Origin: UBA11865 sp963749825
GTDB taxonomy: Bacteria > Chloroflexota > Anaerolineae > Promineifilales > Promineifilaceae
Assembly (NCBI GenBank): GCA_963749825.1
Contig: CAVVOI010000012.1
Location: forward strand, 1,488,001-1,552,000
DNA length: 64,000 nucleotides
Direction of reading: 5' to 3'
Below the pieces are notes generated by a model that saw only the letters and a program-made list of their open reading frames with translations, did no database searches and was not told the origin of the DNA. The translations under genes were made by a program, and so were the position numbers. Positions 8,620 through 18,327 of the stretch are shown here, in pieces. The first letter of the stretch is position 1; each line of letters starts with the position of its first letter.

Positions 8620-9849
8620 ATGTTCAAATACAGTAAAATGGCCTGGAGAAATATCTGGCGCAACTGGCGTCGCACGGCCATCGCCACCGTCGCCATTGTG
8701 CTCGGTTTGATCTTGCTCATCTTCATGGATGCAGCCATTGAGGGCTCCGATCAAGCCACCTACGGCAACGCCGTCCGTTTGTACGGCGGCAATATTCAAA
8801 TCCACGCCCCTGGCTTTCGGGATAGAGCCCGGCGCCTTCCCCTGCTTCCTCTAGCCAATGCCGACGAAGTAGTTCAAGCAGCTCAAGGTAATCCAGAAGT
8901 GGTAGCGGCCGCAAAGCGGATCAACACCGGCGGCCTGATCAGTAGCCCGGAAGGAAGCTACCCGGTGACCATCAGCGGCATTGAACCAGAAGTTGAAGCG
9001 CCCATCAACCTCATGGCCGAAAACATCAGCCAGGGCCGCTTTCTGACTTCCGAGGATGGCGACGCCATCGTCATCGGCCGAGGCCTGGCAGAATTGCTGG
9101 ATGTCGGCGTCAGCGATCGGGTCACACTCTTGGGCCGCCGCATGGATGAATCGATGCGCCAATCGACGATGACCGTCGTCGGCATCTACAATTTAGGCAC
9201 GAAAGAGGCGGAAAAAATAACGGTTCTCATCACCCTGCCTACTGCGCAAACCTTATACAATCTGCGGGACCAGGAAACCGAGGTAGCCGTCTCGTTGCAA
9301 AAGGTTGGTCAAGAGGAGGCGTTGATCCCGGCCTTGCAATCTGTCTTGCCGGGCTACGAGGTCGATTCCTGGGATACCTTGCAGCCAGAACTTCAGGATG
9401 TTCTGGCCATCAAGGGCGTCTTCGTCACCATATTCGGACTGATTGTGCTGCTCATCGCCAGCATCGGCATTCTCAACCTGATGTTGATGGCGGTCTTTGA
9501 ACGCACCCGCGAGATGGGTGTGTTGCAAGCGCTGGGCATGAAGGGCCGGCAACTGATGGGGCTGTTCGTGATGGAAGGGATGATGGTCGGCGCTGTTGGG
9601 GCGGTGATCGGTTGCATTCTAGGTTGGGGTTTGGTCTGGCTCGTCGCCCAGTTCGGCATAGACTTAGGTTATGCTGAGGGTATGGGCGAGATTACGGCCT
9701 TGATGGGCGATCGTCTCTACCCCAGTATCGGTCTGGGCAACATCATTTCCTATGGCATCGCCGTCGTCTTCATCGCCGGTCTAGCTTCCCTGCTCCCTGC
9801 CCGGCAGGCTTCTCACAACGAACCGTCTGAAGCCCTACACCATATTTAG
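8620..9849 (+). CDS. FtsX/MacB-type ABC transporter permease (copy 2)
   Basis: This 409-residue permease has the same architecture as the 6570 gene and is visibly close to it throughout, with long identical stretches such as the FERTREMGVLQALGMKGRQ region. That points to a tandem duplication now separated by the regulator gene. A strong AAGGAGG lies 7 nt before the ATG. The two copies differ most in the segments before the last membrane helices and near the start of the core domain. They could form a heterodimer or be alternative partners for the ATPase. Confidence 0.92.
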   Translation: MFKYSKMAWRNIWRNWRRTAIATVAIVLGLILLIFMDAAIEGSDQATYGNAVRLYGGNIQIHAPGFRDRARRLPLLPLANADEVVQAAQGNPEVVAAAKRINTGGLISSPEGSYPVTISGIEPEVEAPINLMAENISQGRFLTSEDGDAIVIGRGLAELLDVGVSDRVTLLGRRMDESMRQSTMTVVGIYNLGTKEAEKITVLITLPTAQTLYNLRDQETEVAVSLQKVGQEEALIPALQSVLPGYEVDSWDTLQPELQDVLAIKGVFVTIFGLIVLLIASIGILNLMLMAVFERTREMGVLQALGMKGRQLMGLFVMEGMMVGAVGAVIGCILGWGLVWLVAQFGIDLGYAEGMGEITALMGDRLYPSIGLGNIISYGIAVVFIAGLASLLPARQASHNEPSEALHHI

Positions 9850-9886
9850 GATGCCCGAAAATTGTATAAAGCTATGCTTTTATAAA

Positions 9887-9932
9887 TGTCATCCTGAATG
9901 GAGCTTGCGGAATGAAGGATCTCTGGAACATT
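9887..9932. repeat. Possible dispersed 'TGTCATCCTGA...GAAGGATCT' intergenic element
   Basis: The interval between copy 2 and the first adaptor contains TGTCATCCTGAATGG followed by GAATGAAGGATCT. I recall similar motifs as short dispersed repeats in several bacterial genomes. Only one copy is present here, so the identification is weak. Confidence 0.25.
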
Positions 9933-9975
9933 AACAGGAAGACAACAATGAATCACTTACCAGGATCACATATTA

Positions 9976-11358
9976 ATGGGTAAACAATTGAGTTGGAAGG
10001 GGACTAAAATCATTCCCCTCCTTATCATAGTGGCGGTCATTGCCGGTCTCACCGTTGGCTGTTCTGAAGGGCCACAAGAGATACAAACCGCGCCGGCCCC
10101 AACAGTGGATGTGGACACGATTTCGGTGGACACCGGCGTCGGCTGGGTGAGCGCCGAGGGCATGCTTATCCCATTACAAGAAGCGCCGCTATCTGTCCCC
10201 ATTTCCGGGCGGGTGGCCGAGATAATCGTCGCCGAAGGGGATCAAGTATCTGAAGGCGAGCCACTCTTACGCCTGGAGTCGGCCGAGCAGGAGACTGCGC
10301 TGCAACGAGCCCAGGCAGGTCTAAGTCTGGCTGAAGCCAATCTCGAGAGCGCCCAGGGAGAACTGGCGGCCGTCCAGAGCGAGAAAGCGCTGGCCGAGCT
10401 CGGTGTTGAAGCGGCCGAGATCCAATTGGCCTACCTGCAAGCGGGCCCGGCGGCCTCACAAATCACCGTCGCCGAATCGCGCGTCAACCTGGCCGAAGCC
10501 GGTATCTCGGCCGCGGCCGGCAACCAAGCCCTGGTTCTTGAAGGTCCGCAGCAAGCCCTGATCCTGGCTGCTGAAGCGCAACTCCGGTTGGCTCAGGCGG
10601 CCGAAAAGCAAGCCCGTGATGCCCTGAATGCGGCCAGCGGCGACGAAAAAACCGTCCTGGAAGACCAATTGGTGGCCGCCGTGGCCAATGTCAACGCTGC
10701 CCAGGCAGCCCTGGCGGCTTTACAGGGCGGGGCCAGCCCATCGGAGCGCCTGGCAGCCGGATCGGCCGTGACCGCCGCGAACGCCAGGCGAGACGAGGCG
10801 CAGGCTCAACTTGATCTTCTGTTATCTGGCGCCGGCGAAGAGGAGCTGGAAATTGCCCGGGTGAGCGTCCGGCAAGCTGAAGCCAGGCTGGCCCGTGCTG
10901 AACAAGCCGTAGTTCAGGCTGAATTGGCCGTTGACCAGGCTCAGGCCGGCATCGAGCAGGCAAAGGCCGCCGTGGCTGCGGATCAGATAATGCTTGATCA
11001 GCTGACCCTGAAAGCCCCCTTTGATGGCACTGTGTCCGCTATCGCCTACCGGCCGGGCGAGGTGGCTTCGCCTGGCGTCGCAGCGGTGGAGGTCGTGGAC
11101 TTTAACGGCTGGTTGGTGGAGACGACCAACCTCAACGAACAAGACGTCGTCGCCCTGGCTGTTGGTTTTCCGGCTGAAATCCATTTGGATGCCCTTCCAG
11201 GCGAGACTTTAAATGGCACGGTGACCAAGATCTCCCCGGCTTCTACCGTGGTGGCTGGGGACGTGAGATATACGGTAACGATTCGACTAGACGATCCAGG
11301 CGATTTGCCGCTGCGCTGGGGCATGACCGCCCTGGTAAATATCGAAGTCAATCAATAA
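9976..11358 (+). CDS. HlyD/MacA-type adaptor lipoprotein (copy 1)
   Basis: The 460-residue periplasmic-adaptor protein has an N-terminal signal with lipobox LTVGC near residues 25-29, so it is probably a lipoprotein. A first biotinyl-lipoyl half (about 60-95), a very long Ala/Glu/Gln-rich coiled-coil hairpin (about 100-330), the returning lipoyl half (LKAPFDGTVSAIAYRPGE) and a beta-barrel domain follow. Such adaptors stack on MacB-type permeases. A 10-codon ORF with AGGAAG starts at 9948 and overlaps the start of this gene, so translation may be coupled. Confidence 0.9.
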   Translation: MGKQLSWKGTKIIPLLIIVAVIAGLTVGCSEGPQEIQTAPAPTVDVDTISVDTGVGWVSAEGMLIPLQEAPLSVPISGRVAEIIVAEGDQVSEGEPLLRLESAEQETALQRAQAGLSLAEANLESAQGELAAVQSEKALAELGVEAAEIQLAYLQAGPAASQITVAESRVNLAEAGISAAAGNQALVLEGPQQALILAAEAQLRLAQAAEKQARDALNAASGDEKTVLEDQLVAAVANVNAAQAALAALQGGASPSERLAAGSAVTAANARRDEAQAQLDLLLSGAGEEELEIARVSVRQAEARLARAEQAVVQAELAVDQAQAGIEQAKAAVAADQIMLDQLTLKAPFDGTVSAIAYRPGEVASPGVAAVEVVDFNGWLVETTNLNEQDVVALAVGFPAEIHLDALPGETLNGTVTKISPASTVVAGDVRYTVTIRLDDPGDLPLRWGMTALVNIEVNQ

Positions 11359-11388
11359 GAAGTCAAATAAACGGTATTTGGAGGCTGT

Positions 11389-12795
11389 GTGACTAAGCGT
11401 CGAATCATCATTATCGTGAATGTCTTGGCCGTGATCGTCGTGGTGGCCCTGGTGTTTCTCATCTGGCCGCGAGTTCAACAAAGCGACCAGGAACAGATGC
11501 CAACCCCCACAGCAACAACAGCGATCGTGATCAACCGGGACGTAGCCAAGGGACAATTGGCGCCGGTCCAATTCGCCAACCTCTCCTTTGCAGTCAGTGG
11601 CATCGTGGAAGAAATCCTGGTAGAGGAAGGGGATGGCGTCAACGCCGGTGATCCGTTGGTGAAGTTAAATACGGAACGGCAAGAAAGCGCTGTAGCCCTG
11701 GCCCAGGCCGGAGTGGCTGCGGCCGAGACCGACCTGGGGGCGGCAGAAGCAGGCCTGGCGGGCGTTCTAGACGATGTGAGTACGGCTGAACTCGAAGTAT
11801 TGGCGGCCGAGGCACAGTTAGCCCTGGTGAAAGCCGCTCCTTCGCCCCAGGAAATCGCGGCCGCCGAGCAAAATATCGAAGCGGCTCGAGCCAGCGTGGT
11901 CCAGGCCGGCGCCGGCCGTGATGCCAGCCTGGATATCCCAGAAGCACAAATTCGAGCCGCTGAAGGCCAGGTGGCCGCTGCCAGGGCTGAAGTAGAGCAA
12001 TTGCAAGAATCTTACGATCAAATCATCGATGCCTGTTTTGAAGGACCGGATGGTGACACCATCTGTCCCCTATACGGCACCGTCGAGGAAAATACGCGAG
12101 CCCAGCTAGAGGCGGCCCGGCTCAACTTGAACGCCGCCCAGGCTGAATTAGACGCTTTGAACGCCGGCGCTTCGCCTGGCCAGCGCCAGGCCGCGGCCGG
12201 GCAGGTGACCATCGCCCTGGCCAATCAGGCGATGGCCGAGGCCCAACTCAATCTACTCCTGGCCGGCCCGTCCGACGAGGAAGTTCGCCGGGCGGAAGTG
12301 CAAGTCGCACAGGCCCAGGCCAGGGTCGCTCAGGCCCAAGCGGCCGTTGAACGCGCCAGGGCGACCGTATCCCAGGCTGAAGTACGGGTCGAGATCGCCC
12401 AGGAAGATGTGAACGCTGCCCAGACAGCCCTGGAGCAGATGACCTTGGGAGCCTTGTTTCCGGGGATCATCAGCCAGGTCGACGTCAAGATAGGGCAGCA
12501 GGTTAATCCCGGCACGCCAATAGTGGTTCTAGGAAATTTCAACGATTGGTTGGTGAAAACGACGGATTTAAGCGAGCGGGATATCTCCCAGATCGAGATC
12601 GGAGCGCCGGTAAAGGTGACGATTGATGCTATCAGAGGCGAAACACTGGACGGGCAAATCGTCGATATCAGCCGGGGATTTCAGAGTGAAGGAGGCGAGG
12701 TGATCTACCAGGTCACGGTTGACCTGGAGGAACGGAGTGATTTACCGTTGCGCTGGGGCATGTCGGCCGAGGTGGATTATGGCTCCGGATCCTGA
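11389..12795 (+). CDS. HlyD/MacA-type membrane-anchored adaptor (copy 2)
   Basis: The 468-residue adaptor has an uncleaved-looking N-terminal membrane helix (about residues 4-26) instead of a lipobox, then lipoyl halves around a long coiled-coil hairpin and a C-terminal beta-barrel. It starts with GTG at 11389, behind TTGGAGG, 30 nt after copy 1. A short Cys-containing insert (DACFEGPDGDTICPL) interrupts the hairpin and could form a disulfide at its tip. Related to copy 1 but clearly diverged, it may pair with a different permease of the locus. Confidence 0.9.
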   Translation: MTKRRIIIIVNVLAVIVVVALVFLIWPRVQQSDQEQMPTPTATTAIVINRDVAKGQLAPVQFANLSFAVSGIVEEILVEEGDGVNAGDPLVKLNTERQESAVALAQAGVAAAETDLGAAEAGLAGVLDDVSTAELEVLAAEAQLALVKAAPSPQEIAAAEQNIEAARASVVQAGAGRDASLDIPEAQIRAAEGQVAAARAEVEQLQESYDQIIDACFEGPDGDTICPLYGTVEENTRAQLEAARLNLNAAQAELDALNAGASPGQRQAAAGQVTIALANQAMAEAQLNLLLAGPSDEEVRRAEVQVAQAQARVAQAQAAVERARATVSQAEVRVEIAQEDVNAAQTALEQMTLGALFPGIISQVDVKIGQQVNPGTPIVVLGNFNDWLVKTTDLSERDISQIEIGAPVKVTIDAIRGETLDGQIVDISRGFQSEGGEVIYQVTVDLEERSDLPLRWGMSAEVDYGSGS

Positions 12796-12962
12796 GCCAG
12801 GCATATTAAAAGTTTTCAAGGAGTGCTCCCCACGGTGAATAAAAAGGAGTGCTGTCTGCCAGACCGCAAAGAACGGACAAGCGCAAATGAACACCGACAT
12901 AAAGAGAAAAATCAGCGTTATTCCGTGTTGGTCTGCGTCCTATTTGCAGAGGAGAAGGCAAA

Positions 12963-14195
12963 ATGGCATTGAAGAAACTATGGGTCATCGGCTATCGTGA
13001 CCTGATACGCAACCGGCGGCGTTCCTTTTTCACGGCGTTGGCCGTTGCCTTAGGGCTGACCCTGATCATATTTATGAGCGGCATGATCTCAGGGATGTTG
13101 GAGAGCTCTATACAAGACAACATCCGCCTGAATACCGGACATGTGCAAATCCGGGCCGAATCATACGAAGAAGAAAAGCAAAGCTTGCTGTGGCGAGATT
13201 TGTTGGAGGACACCGATGTCCTATTAGCCCAGACCAGGGGGATGAGCGAAGTAGAAGCAGCCACGCAGGTATTATGGGCCAGCGGCGTGCTGAGCAATAT
13301 CGAGGAATCGATCGGTTTGCGGGTAACAGGCATTGATCCATCCTCTTCCATCCACGATCCCGTTCGGCAGGGAATCGTTGCCGGCGAATATCTGGCTCCC
13401 GACGATCGCAATGGCATCCTCATCGGCCAACGACTGGCCGACGAGATGGGCCTGGCCGTCGGTCAAAGAGTGAGCCTGGCGGCTGGCAACGCCAGCGGTC
13501 AAGCTGAAGAGGCGGTTTTCACCGTACGCGGATTGTTTGCCACCGGATTTCCCGGATATGATCAAAGCACGGTTTTCCTGCCCCTGTCCCGGGCTCAGTC
13601 CTTCATGGGAACCGGCGAACGGGCCAGCGCGGTTGTGATTATGCTACACCAACAGGAAGATGCGGAAAGGGTCGCCGCGGCCCTGGCAGGACCGGGCCTA
13701 CAGACCCTCGATTGGCGGGATATGAATTCAGTGCTGTTGACGGCCATCGAAACGGGCCTCAGCTTTTATTATTTGATGTATGGCATCGTGATCCTGATCG
13801 TGGCCGTGATCATCGCCAATACCTTGCTCATGGCCGTCTTTGAAAGAACCCGCGAAATCGGCATCCTGTCGGCCCTGGGCATGAAGGGGCGCCATATCCG
13901 GCTGATGATCCTGGTGGAAGCGACCACACTGGCCCTGGCGGGCATCGCCGTGGGGATCATTCTCGGCTCTATTTTGGTGACCTATCTGAGCAGGACGGGC
14001 ATTCCTATCGGCGAGTCCTCGTCCCAATTGCTGGGCGACGCCATGACTTTTGGCACGACCATGTATACCAGTTTTGTGCCGGCCGATATCCTTACTCTCT
14101 CGGCCTTTATGCTAGCTATCGTTTTGCTGGTGTCGCTCTATCCGGCCTGGTACGCCTCGCGCATGGAACCGGTAACGGCGTTACAAGCTTTATAA
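12963..14195 (+). CDS. FtsX/MacB-type ABC transporter permease (copy 3, divergent)
   Basis: The 410-residue permease has an N-terminal helix, an extracytoplasmic core and three C-terminal helices with FERTREIGILSALGMKGRH. It is clearly more distant from copies 1 and 2 than they are from each other. An excellent GAGGAGAAGG precedes the ATG. The 167-bp spacer from the second adaptor gene is long enough for a promoter, so this gene and the ATPase could form a separate transcript. Confidence 0.92.
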   Translation: MALKKLWVIGYRDLIRNRRRSFFTALAVALGLTLIIFMSGMISGMLESSIQDNIRLNTGHVQIRAESYEEEKQSLLWRDLLEDTDVLLAQTRGMSEVEAATQVLWASGVLSNIEESIGLRVTGIDPSSSIHDPVRQGIVAGEYLAPDDRNGILIGQRLADEMGLAVGQRVSLAAGNASGQAEEAVFTVRGLFATGFPGYDQSTVFLPLSRAQSFMGTGERASAVVIMLHQQEDAERVAAALAGPGLQTLDWRDMNSVLLTAIETGLSFYYLMYGIVILIVAVIIANTLLMAVFERTREIGILSALGMKGRHIRLMILVEATTLALAGIAVGIILGSILVTYLSRTGIPIGESSSQLLGDAMTFGTTMYTSFVPADILTLSAFMLAIVLLVSLYPAWYASRMEPVTALQAL

Positions 14196-14276
14196 AAATC
14201 AACAAGGCCGAGCCCGTTCATCCGAAGTAAGGATAAAGCGGATCGGTGACGGGCAACACTTTTTAGGAGACATTGA

Positions 14277-14969
14277 ATGGCGATCATCGAATTGGAAAAT
14301 GCAGTAAAAGTTTATTCTATTGGCGAAGTCGAGACCCGCGCTCTGGACGGGGTCACTTTGAGCATTGAGGATGGCGAATTCACCACCCTGGTTGGCCCTT
14401 CCGGCTCAGGCAAGACGACGATGTTGCAGCTCATGGGTTGCCTAGATAAGCCCAGCAGTGGCCTGGTCAAGATCGACGGGCAGGACGTCACTCGTCTCAG
14501 CGCTAACCAGCGCGCCGATCTGCGAAAGGAGAGGATCGGTTTCATCTTTCAATTCTTCGCCCTGGTCCCTGTCCTGACCGCTTATGAGAACGTGGAGCTC
14601 CCATTGCTCTTGAATGATGTCCCAACAGCCGAGCGAAAGGAACGGGTGAAAAGCCTGTTGGATGCCGTTGGCATGGCCGATCGGGCCAATCATCGCCCGG
14701 ATCAATTGAGCGGCGGCGAACAACAGCGGGTGGCCATTGCCCGCGCCCTGGCGCCCCGGCCTTTGCTGGTCCTGGCCGACGAACCCACGGCCAATCTAGA
14801 CACGGAAAATGGCACCCAGGCTATGGACATCATGAAGCGCCTTAACGAAGAAACAGGAACAGCCTTCATCTTTGCCACCCACGATCCCCGGGTGGTTTCG
14901 TATGCCCGGCGGGTGGTTAAGTTGCATGATGGGCAAATCGTCGACGGAAATGCGTCTGGAATGGAATAG
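14277..14969 (+). CDS. ABC transporter ATP-binding protein (MacB/LolD type)
   Basis: The 230-residue ATPase has Walker A GPSGSGKT, a Q-loop, the signature LSGGEQQRVAIARAL, Walker B LVLADEPTANLD and the switch His in FATHD. Length and sequence type match LolD/MacB ATPases that energise FtsX-fold permeases. TAGGAGA precedes the ATG. It is the only ATPase in the locus, so it probably serves all three permeases. These mechanotransmission-type transporters drive extrusion from the outer face of the membrane rather than import. Confidence 0.95.
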   Translation: MAIIELENAVKVYSIGEVETRALDGVTLSIEDGEFTTLVGPSGSGKTTMLQLMGCLDKPSSGLVKIDGQDVTRLSANQRADLRKERIGFIFQFFALVPVLTAYENVELPLLLNDVPTAERKERVKSLLDAVGMADRANHRPDQLSGGEQQRVAIARALAPRPLLVLADEPTANLDTENGTQAMDIMKRLNEETGTAFIFATHDPRVVSYARRVVKLHDGQIVDGNASGME

Positions 14970-15259
14970 ATGGTTTGACGGCACTTCTTTCAAGAATATC
15001 CGAATAGGAACCTATGATTTTCCCATTTAAGTGCAATTACTTAAATCTCTAAGAAGTGACGTCTAAACCTTCAAGCGCAACTGCCTAGAAGTAAACTACA
15101 GCCGGATAATGTCATTTCCGCAGAAAATCTGGAAGTTTACATAACAACAGGCTTTACTCACGCTGACTGAAGCGCCAAAGCTTAGTCCCTGACGAAGATG
15201 GGCGACTCCGACCCCTATCGCTTTGGTTTCTGTCACGGCCGTGTTAAATTCTCCCGGTA

Positions 15260-15724
15260 ATGAATAAGGAGCAAGCATCGGCAAATAGGTCAATAAATAC
15301 TTGGCGTAACCTGGCAGCGGCAACGGTAGCTTTGATGTCGTTTGTTTTGGGGTTGGCTTTGAGCCGCATCCTATATGAAGGGTTTTTTCCTCGAGCTCTC
15401 TGGCTGGGCCGGCCGTTGGCGGGGTTGTTTATTGGATTGATTGGCGCGATTTTCGGCTGGTTACTCTGGCGAAGCCTTAACAGGAAATTAGGCGAATCTG
15501 CCAGTACACCGGTGAAAGATGATGAACCGTATTCACTTTCGGTCGATCATGCAGCCTGGACGACGGCGGCTGTCTTCTTCCCCCTGGCCTTAAATCTGCT
15601 TTATTTATTCGATCGATCCGTCAACCTGACGACCATCCGTTTTGTATTGTTTTCCAGTTTATGGTTGGTCGTTATCTTTTTAGCCCGCCAACTCGTCCGT
15701 CCTGCAATTGGTGGCGATGGCTAA
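15260..15724 (+). CDS. Small membrane protein upstream of the DUF2723 gene
   Basis: The 154-residue protein has about four hydrophobic segments and a short polar loop (about residues 75-95). Its 3' end overlaps the DUF2723 gene by 64 nt in another frame, which implies coexpression and perhaps a structural partnership. I do not recognise the family. The 290 bp upstream (14970-15259) show no gene. The next gene's true start could be later, making the overlap smaller. Confidence 0.65.
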   Translation: MNKEQASANRSINTWRNLAAATVALMSFVLGLALSRILYEGFFPRALWLGRPLAGLFIGLIGAIFGWLLWRSLNRKLGESASTPVKDDEPYSLSVDHAAWTTAAVFFPLALNLLYLFDRSVNLTTIRFVLFSSLWLVVIFLARQLVRPAIGGDG

Positions 15725-18327
15725 GTTTTGTCTTGCTGATTGGCTATATTTTTCCGGTTTATTTGGCTACCCTGGGACAGTCCGTGGGTACGGCCGACAC
15801 ATTCGAATTCCAGGTCGTCGTCCCCAAGCTGGGCATCGCCCACCCAACGGGTTATCCGCTTTTTCTTCTTTTGAGCAAACCCTTCAGCCTGGTGCCGATT
15901 AATTCCGTCGCCTGGCGCGTCAATCTGGCCACGGCCGTTTTTGGCGTGACGGCCGTCTGCCTGCTCTATCTCCTGGGCCGGCGATTGACAAAATGGTCAC
16001 TGGCGGCTTTGGTAACGGCCGCTCTTTTTGGCCTCACCCCGACCTTTTGGCATCAGGCAATCCAGGCTGAAGTTTATACTTTACACGCCCTGCTAGTGAT
16101 CGCCGCACTGACTCTTATGCGAGAGATCGGTGGCTGGCGCCTGGAGGCCAAACTATACGAACCGGCCGCTGCATCAGTATCCGACAAGAAGGGTGGATTG
16201 CCAGAGGAGAGCGAGGCAGCAAACACCAAGAAATGGCACCCGTATACCTGGAGCTTATTGCTGGCTCTCGTCTTAGGACTTGGCTTGACCAACCATTTGA
16301 CGACAATCATTTTGCTTCCCGCAGCGGTATTAGCCATTCTCTTTGCCTATAGAGCGGGCAGGTTCGATGATTCTCCGGTGAGCCGCCCCTGGTCTTTCAT
16401 ATTGCCTATCGTTGCCTTTTTGGCTCCATTGCTCCTATACGCTTACTTGCCGCTCCGGTGGGCAGCAGTCAATGGTCAACCCATGGGCTTCGATCGTTTC
16501 CTGGATTGGGTCATCGGCGGCCGGTTTCAGGGCGCGCTTCAATTAGGGGCATGGTTAGATGACCCAACCCGCTATGAGATCGTTGGCCGCTTACTGTCAG
16601 TTGAATGGTTTACATTTTGGACGCTGTTACTGATAGGAATCGGCGCGGCCTATCTCTTGCTGTGGCAGTGGCGTTATGGCCTCATCTTACTAGTCACCTG
16701 GTTGGGGACTGTTTTTTATGCCCTCAACTATTATGTGCCCGACCTGGCCGTTTTCATGATTCCCGCCCAGATAATCATGGCTTTGTGGTGGTTGTGCGGC
16801 ATCGTCGCTGCTCTCGACCTTGTAGGTGCTAAGCCCGGTAAAAGGCGTTCCTTGCTCATTCAAACTATCTTTTTGCTGGCCGGCCTGATTCCGTTGCTGG
16901 CGATGGCCGCGGAGCAGACCCTAAACAACGTAAGGCAAATTCAGGCTGAGGATCGTACTCGCTGGGCTGAAACAGTCTTGGAGCTAAATCTCGCCGAAGA
17001 AGCGGCCATCCTGGCCGATAGCGATAAATTCCCGGGATTGTATTATTTGCAACAAGCCGAAGGTTATCGTCCTGATTTAGATATTTTGCTTCTGCCGGAC
17101 GAAGCCAGCTACCGCGCTGAGCTAGACGCCCGGCTGGCGAGCGGTCAGACAGTCTATTTGGCTCGATTTTTGCCTGGCTTGGAAAGTATTTACCACTTGA
17201 ACTCTTTCGGCCCGCTGACAGAAGTGAATGCCAAACCCGGTTCATCTCTTCCCCCTGGGATTGAGGCCAGCGAACTCACTTTTGGTCACATAAATCTGCT
17301 AGGCTATGACCTATCGGTTCAGTCACCGTATGCTGAAGGTGAATCTACGGTAACTTTTTACTGGCAAAGTGAAGAACCGCTGGAGGAAGTGCTCCATGTA
17401 TATGTCCGCTGGACAGGCGAAGATTTTAAGGGCCCTGCATTAAGCCAACATCCGGCTAACAACATGTATCCTACTTTGGCCTGGTCGGCCGGTGAAATCG
17501 TCGCAGATTTTCATGCTATCCCCCAACCAAGGCCGGAAGAATCATTGGCATTGCAAGCGGCCCTGGGGCTGCCTTTTTCCGATCCGGGAACATTGGATTG
17601 GCAAACGGTAGCTGTTGTGGACGAGCGACCGGCGGTCGAACTGGTGTCGGCCACACCGTTGCGAATACAAGTTGGATCGACAGCCCTGGAAGCGGTGATT
17701 TACCCCGATCGAGTCCGCCCCGAGGACCGGCTCGAAATCCAGATCGCCGGCTTCGCCGAGGTACCGGAACAGGTATTAATAACGCTGCTGCCAGCGGGAA
17801 CAACTTTGCCAGACGATAGTGAGTCCCAACTTAATTGGCAAACGGCAAATCCAGCGCCTATACCGGCCTCTCCTGAATCTGATCCACTCTCCCGCTATGT
17901 TTGGATGGCTTCCCTAGATACAGATCTACCCATTGGACCATACGACCTTTTTGCTAGCCAACCTGGCATACAATCCTATTGCGGCTGGTTTTCCAGGCCA
18001 GCGGCCGGCTGCGTCTTGGGTCAAGTGGAAGTCAGCGGCGTCCCCTTGCCTGAAGGCGCTATCAATTTCGAGGATAAAATCGGCCTCCTATCCGTCGATA
18101 TCCCCGATCCCGTGCTCCTGCCTGGCAGCGAGCTGGTCGTCGACCTGTCCTGGTTAACCCTGGCGCCTTTGACCGAAGATTATACGGTTTTCGTGCAGGT
18201 TCTGGACGAGAACGATCGCATTGTGGGCCAGGTTGATAGTTGGCCTTTGCAAGGCACTTATCCAACGAGCCAATGGCAGCCAGGCGAAGTGAGTCGAGGA
18301 CCCCTATCTCATTCAGCTAAAGAATGA
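15661..18327 (+). CDS. DUF2723 (TMEM260-like) membrane protein, frameshifted near the 3' end
   Basis: The 888-residue frame begins with a GT-C-like multi-helix membrane region. The DUF2723 signature is near residues 40-65 (TADTFEFQVVVPKLGIAHPTG), and about ten membrane segments run to roughly residue 420. The extracytoplasmic C-terminal half has beta-rich repeats typical of Chloroflexota glycosyltransferase-like proteins. TMEM260, the eukaryotic relative, is an O-mannosyltransferase, so a role in surface glycosylation is plausible but unproven. The frame ends abruptly with an unrelated tail after GEV at about 18291. The natural continuation lies in the next frame (18293-18463), consistent with one extra A at about 18292. 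Confidence 0.88.
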   Translation: MVGRYLFSPPTRPSCNWWRWLSFVLLIGYIFPVYLATLGQSVGTADTFEFQVVVPKLGIAHPTGYPLFLLLSKPFSLVPINSVAWRVNLATAVFGVTAVCLLYLLGRRLTKWSLAALVTAALFGLTPTFWHQAIQAEVYTLHALLVIAALTLMREIGGWRLEAKLYEPAAASVSDKKGGLPEESEAANTKKWHPYTWSLLLALVLGLGLTNHLTTIILLPAAVLAILFAYRAGRFDDSPVSRPWSFILPIVAFLAPLLLYAYLPLRWAAVNGQPMGFDRFLDWVIGGRFQGALQLGAWLDDPTRYEIVGRLLSVEWFTFWTLLLIGIGAAYLLLWQWRYGLILLVTWLGTVFYALNYYVPDLAVFMIPAQIIMALWWLCGIVAALDLVGAKPGKRRSLLIQTIFLLAGLIPLLAMAAEQTLNNVRQIQAEDRTRWAETVLELNLAEEAAILADSDKFPGLYYLQQAEGYRPDLDILLLPDEASYRAELDARLASGQTVYLARFLPGLESIYHLNSFGPLTEVNAKPGSSLPPGIEASELTFGHINLLGYDLSVQSPYAEGESTVTFYWQSEEPLEEVLHVYVRWTGEDFKGPALSQHPANNMYPTLAWSAGEIVADFHAIPQPRPEESLALQAALGLPFSDPGTLDWQTVAVVDERPAVELVSATPLRIQVGSTALEAVIYPDRVRPEDRLEIQIAGFAEVPEQVLITLLPAGTTLPDDSESQLNWQTANPAPIPASPESDPLSRYVWMASLDTDLPIGPYDLFASQPGIQSYCGWFSRPAAGCVLGQVEVSGVPLPEGAINFEDKIGLLSVDIPDPVLLPGSELVVDLSWLTLAPLTEDYTVFVQVLDENDRIVGQVDSWPLQGTYPTSQWQPGEVSRGPLSHSAKE

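Noticed and set aside
12992..14027. Long minus-strand frames opposite the third permease
   Set aside because: They are shadows of a strongly supported permease gene. Similar shadows lie opposite most genes here.
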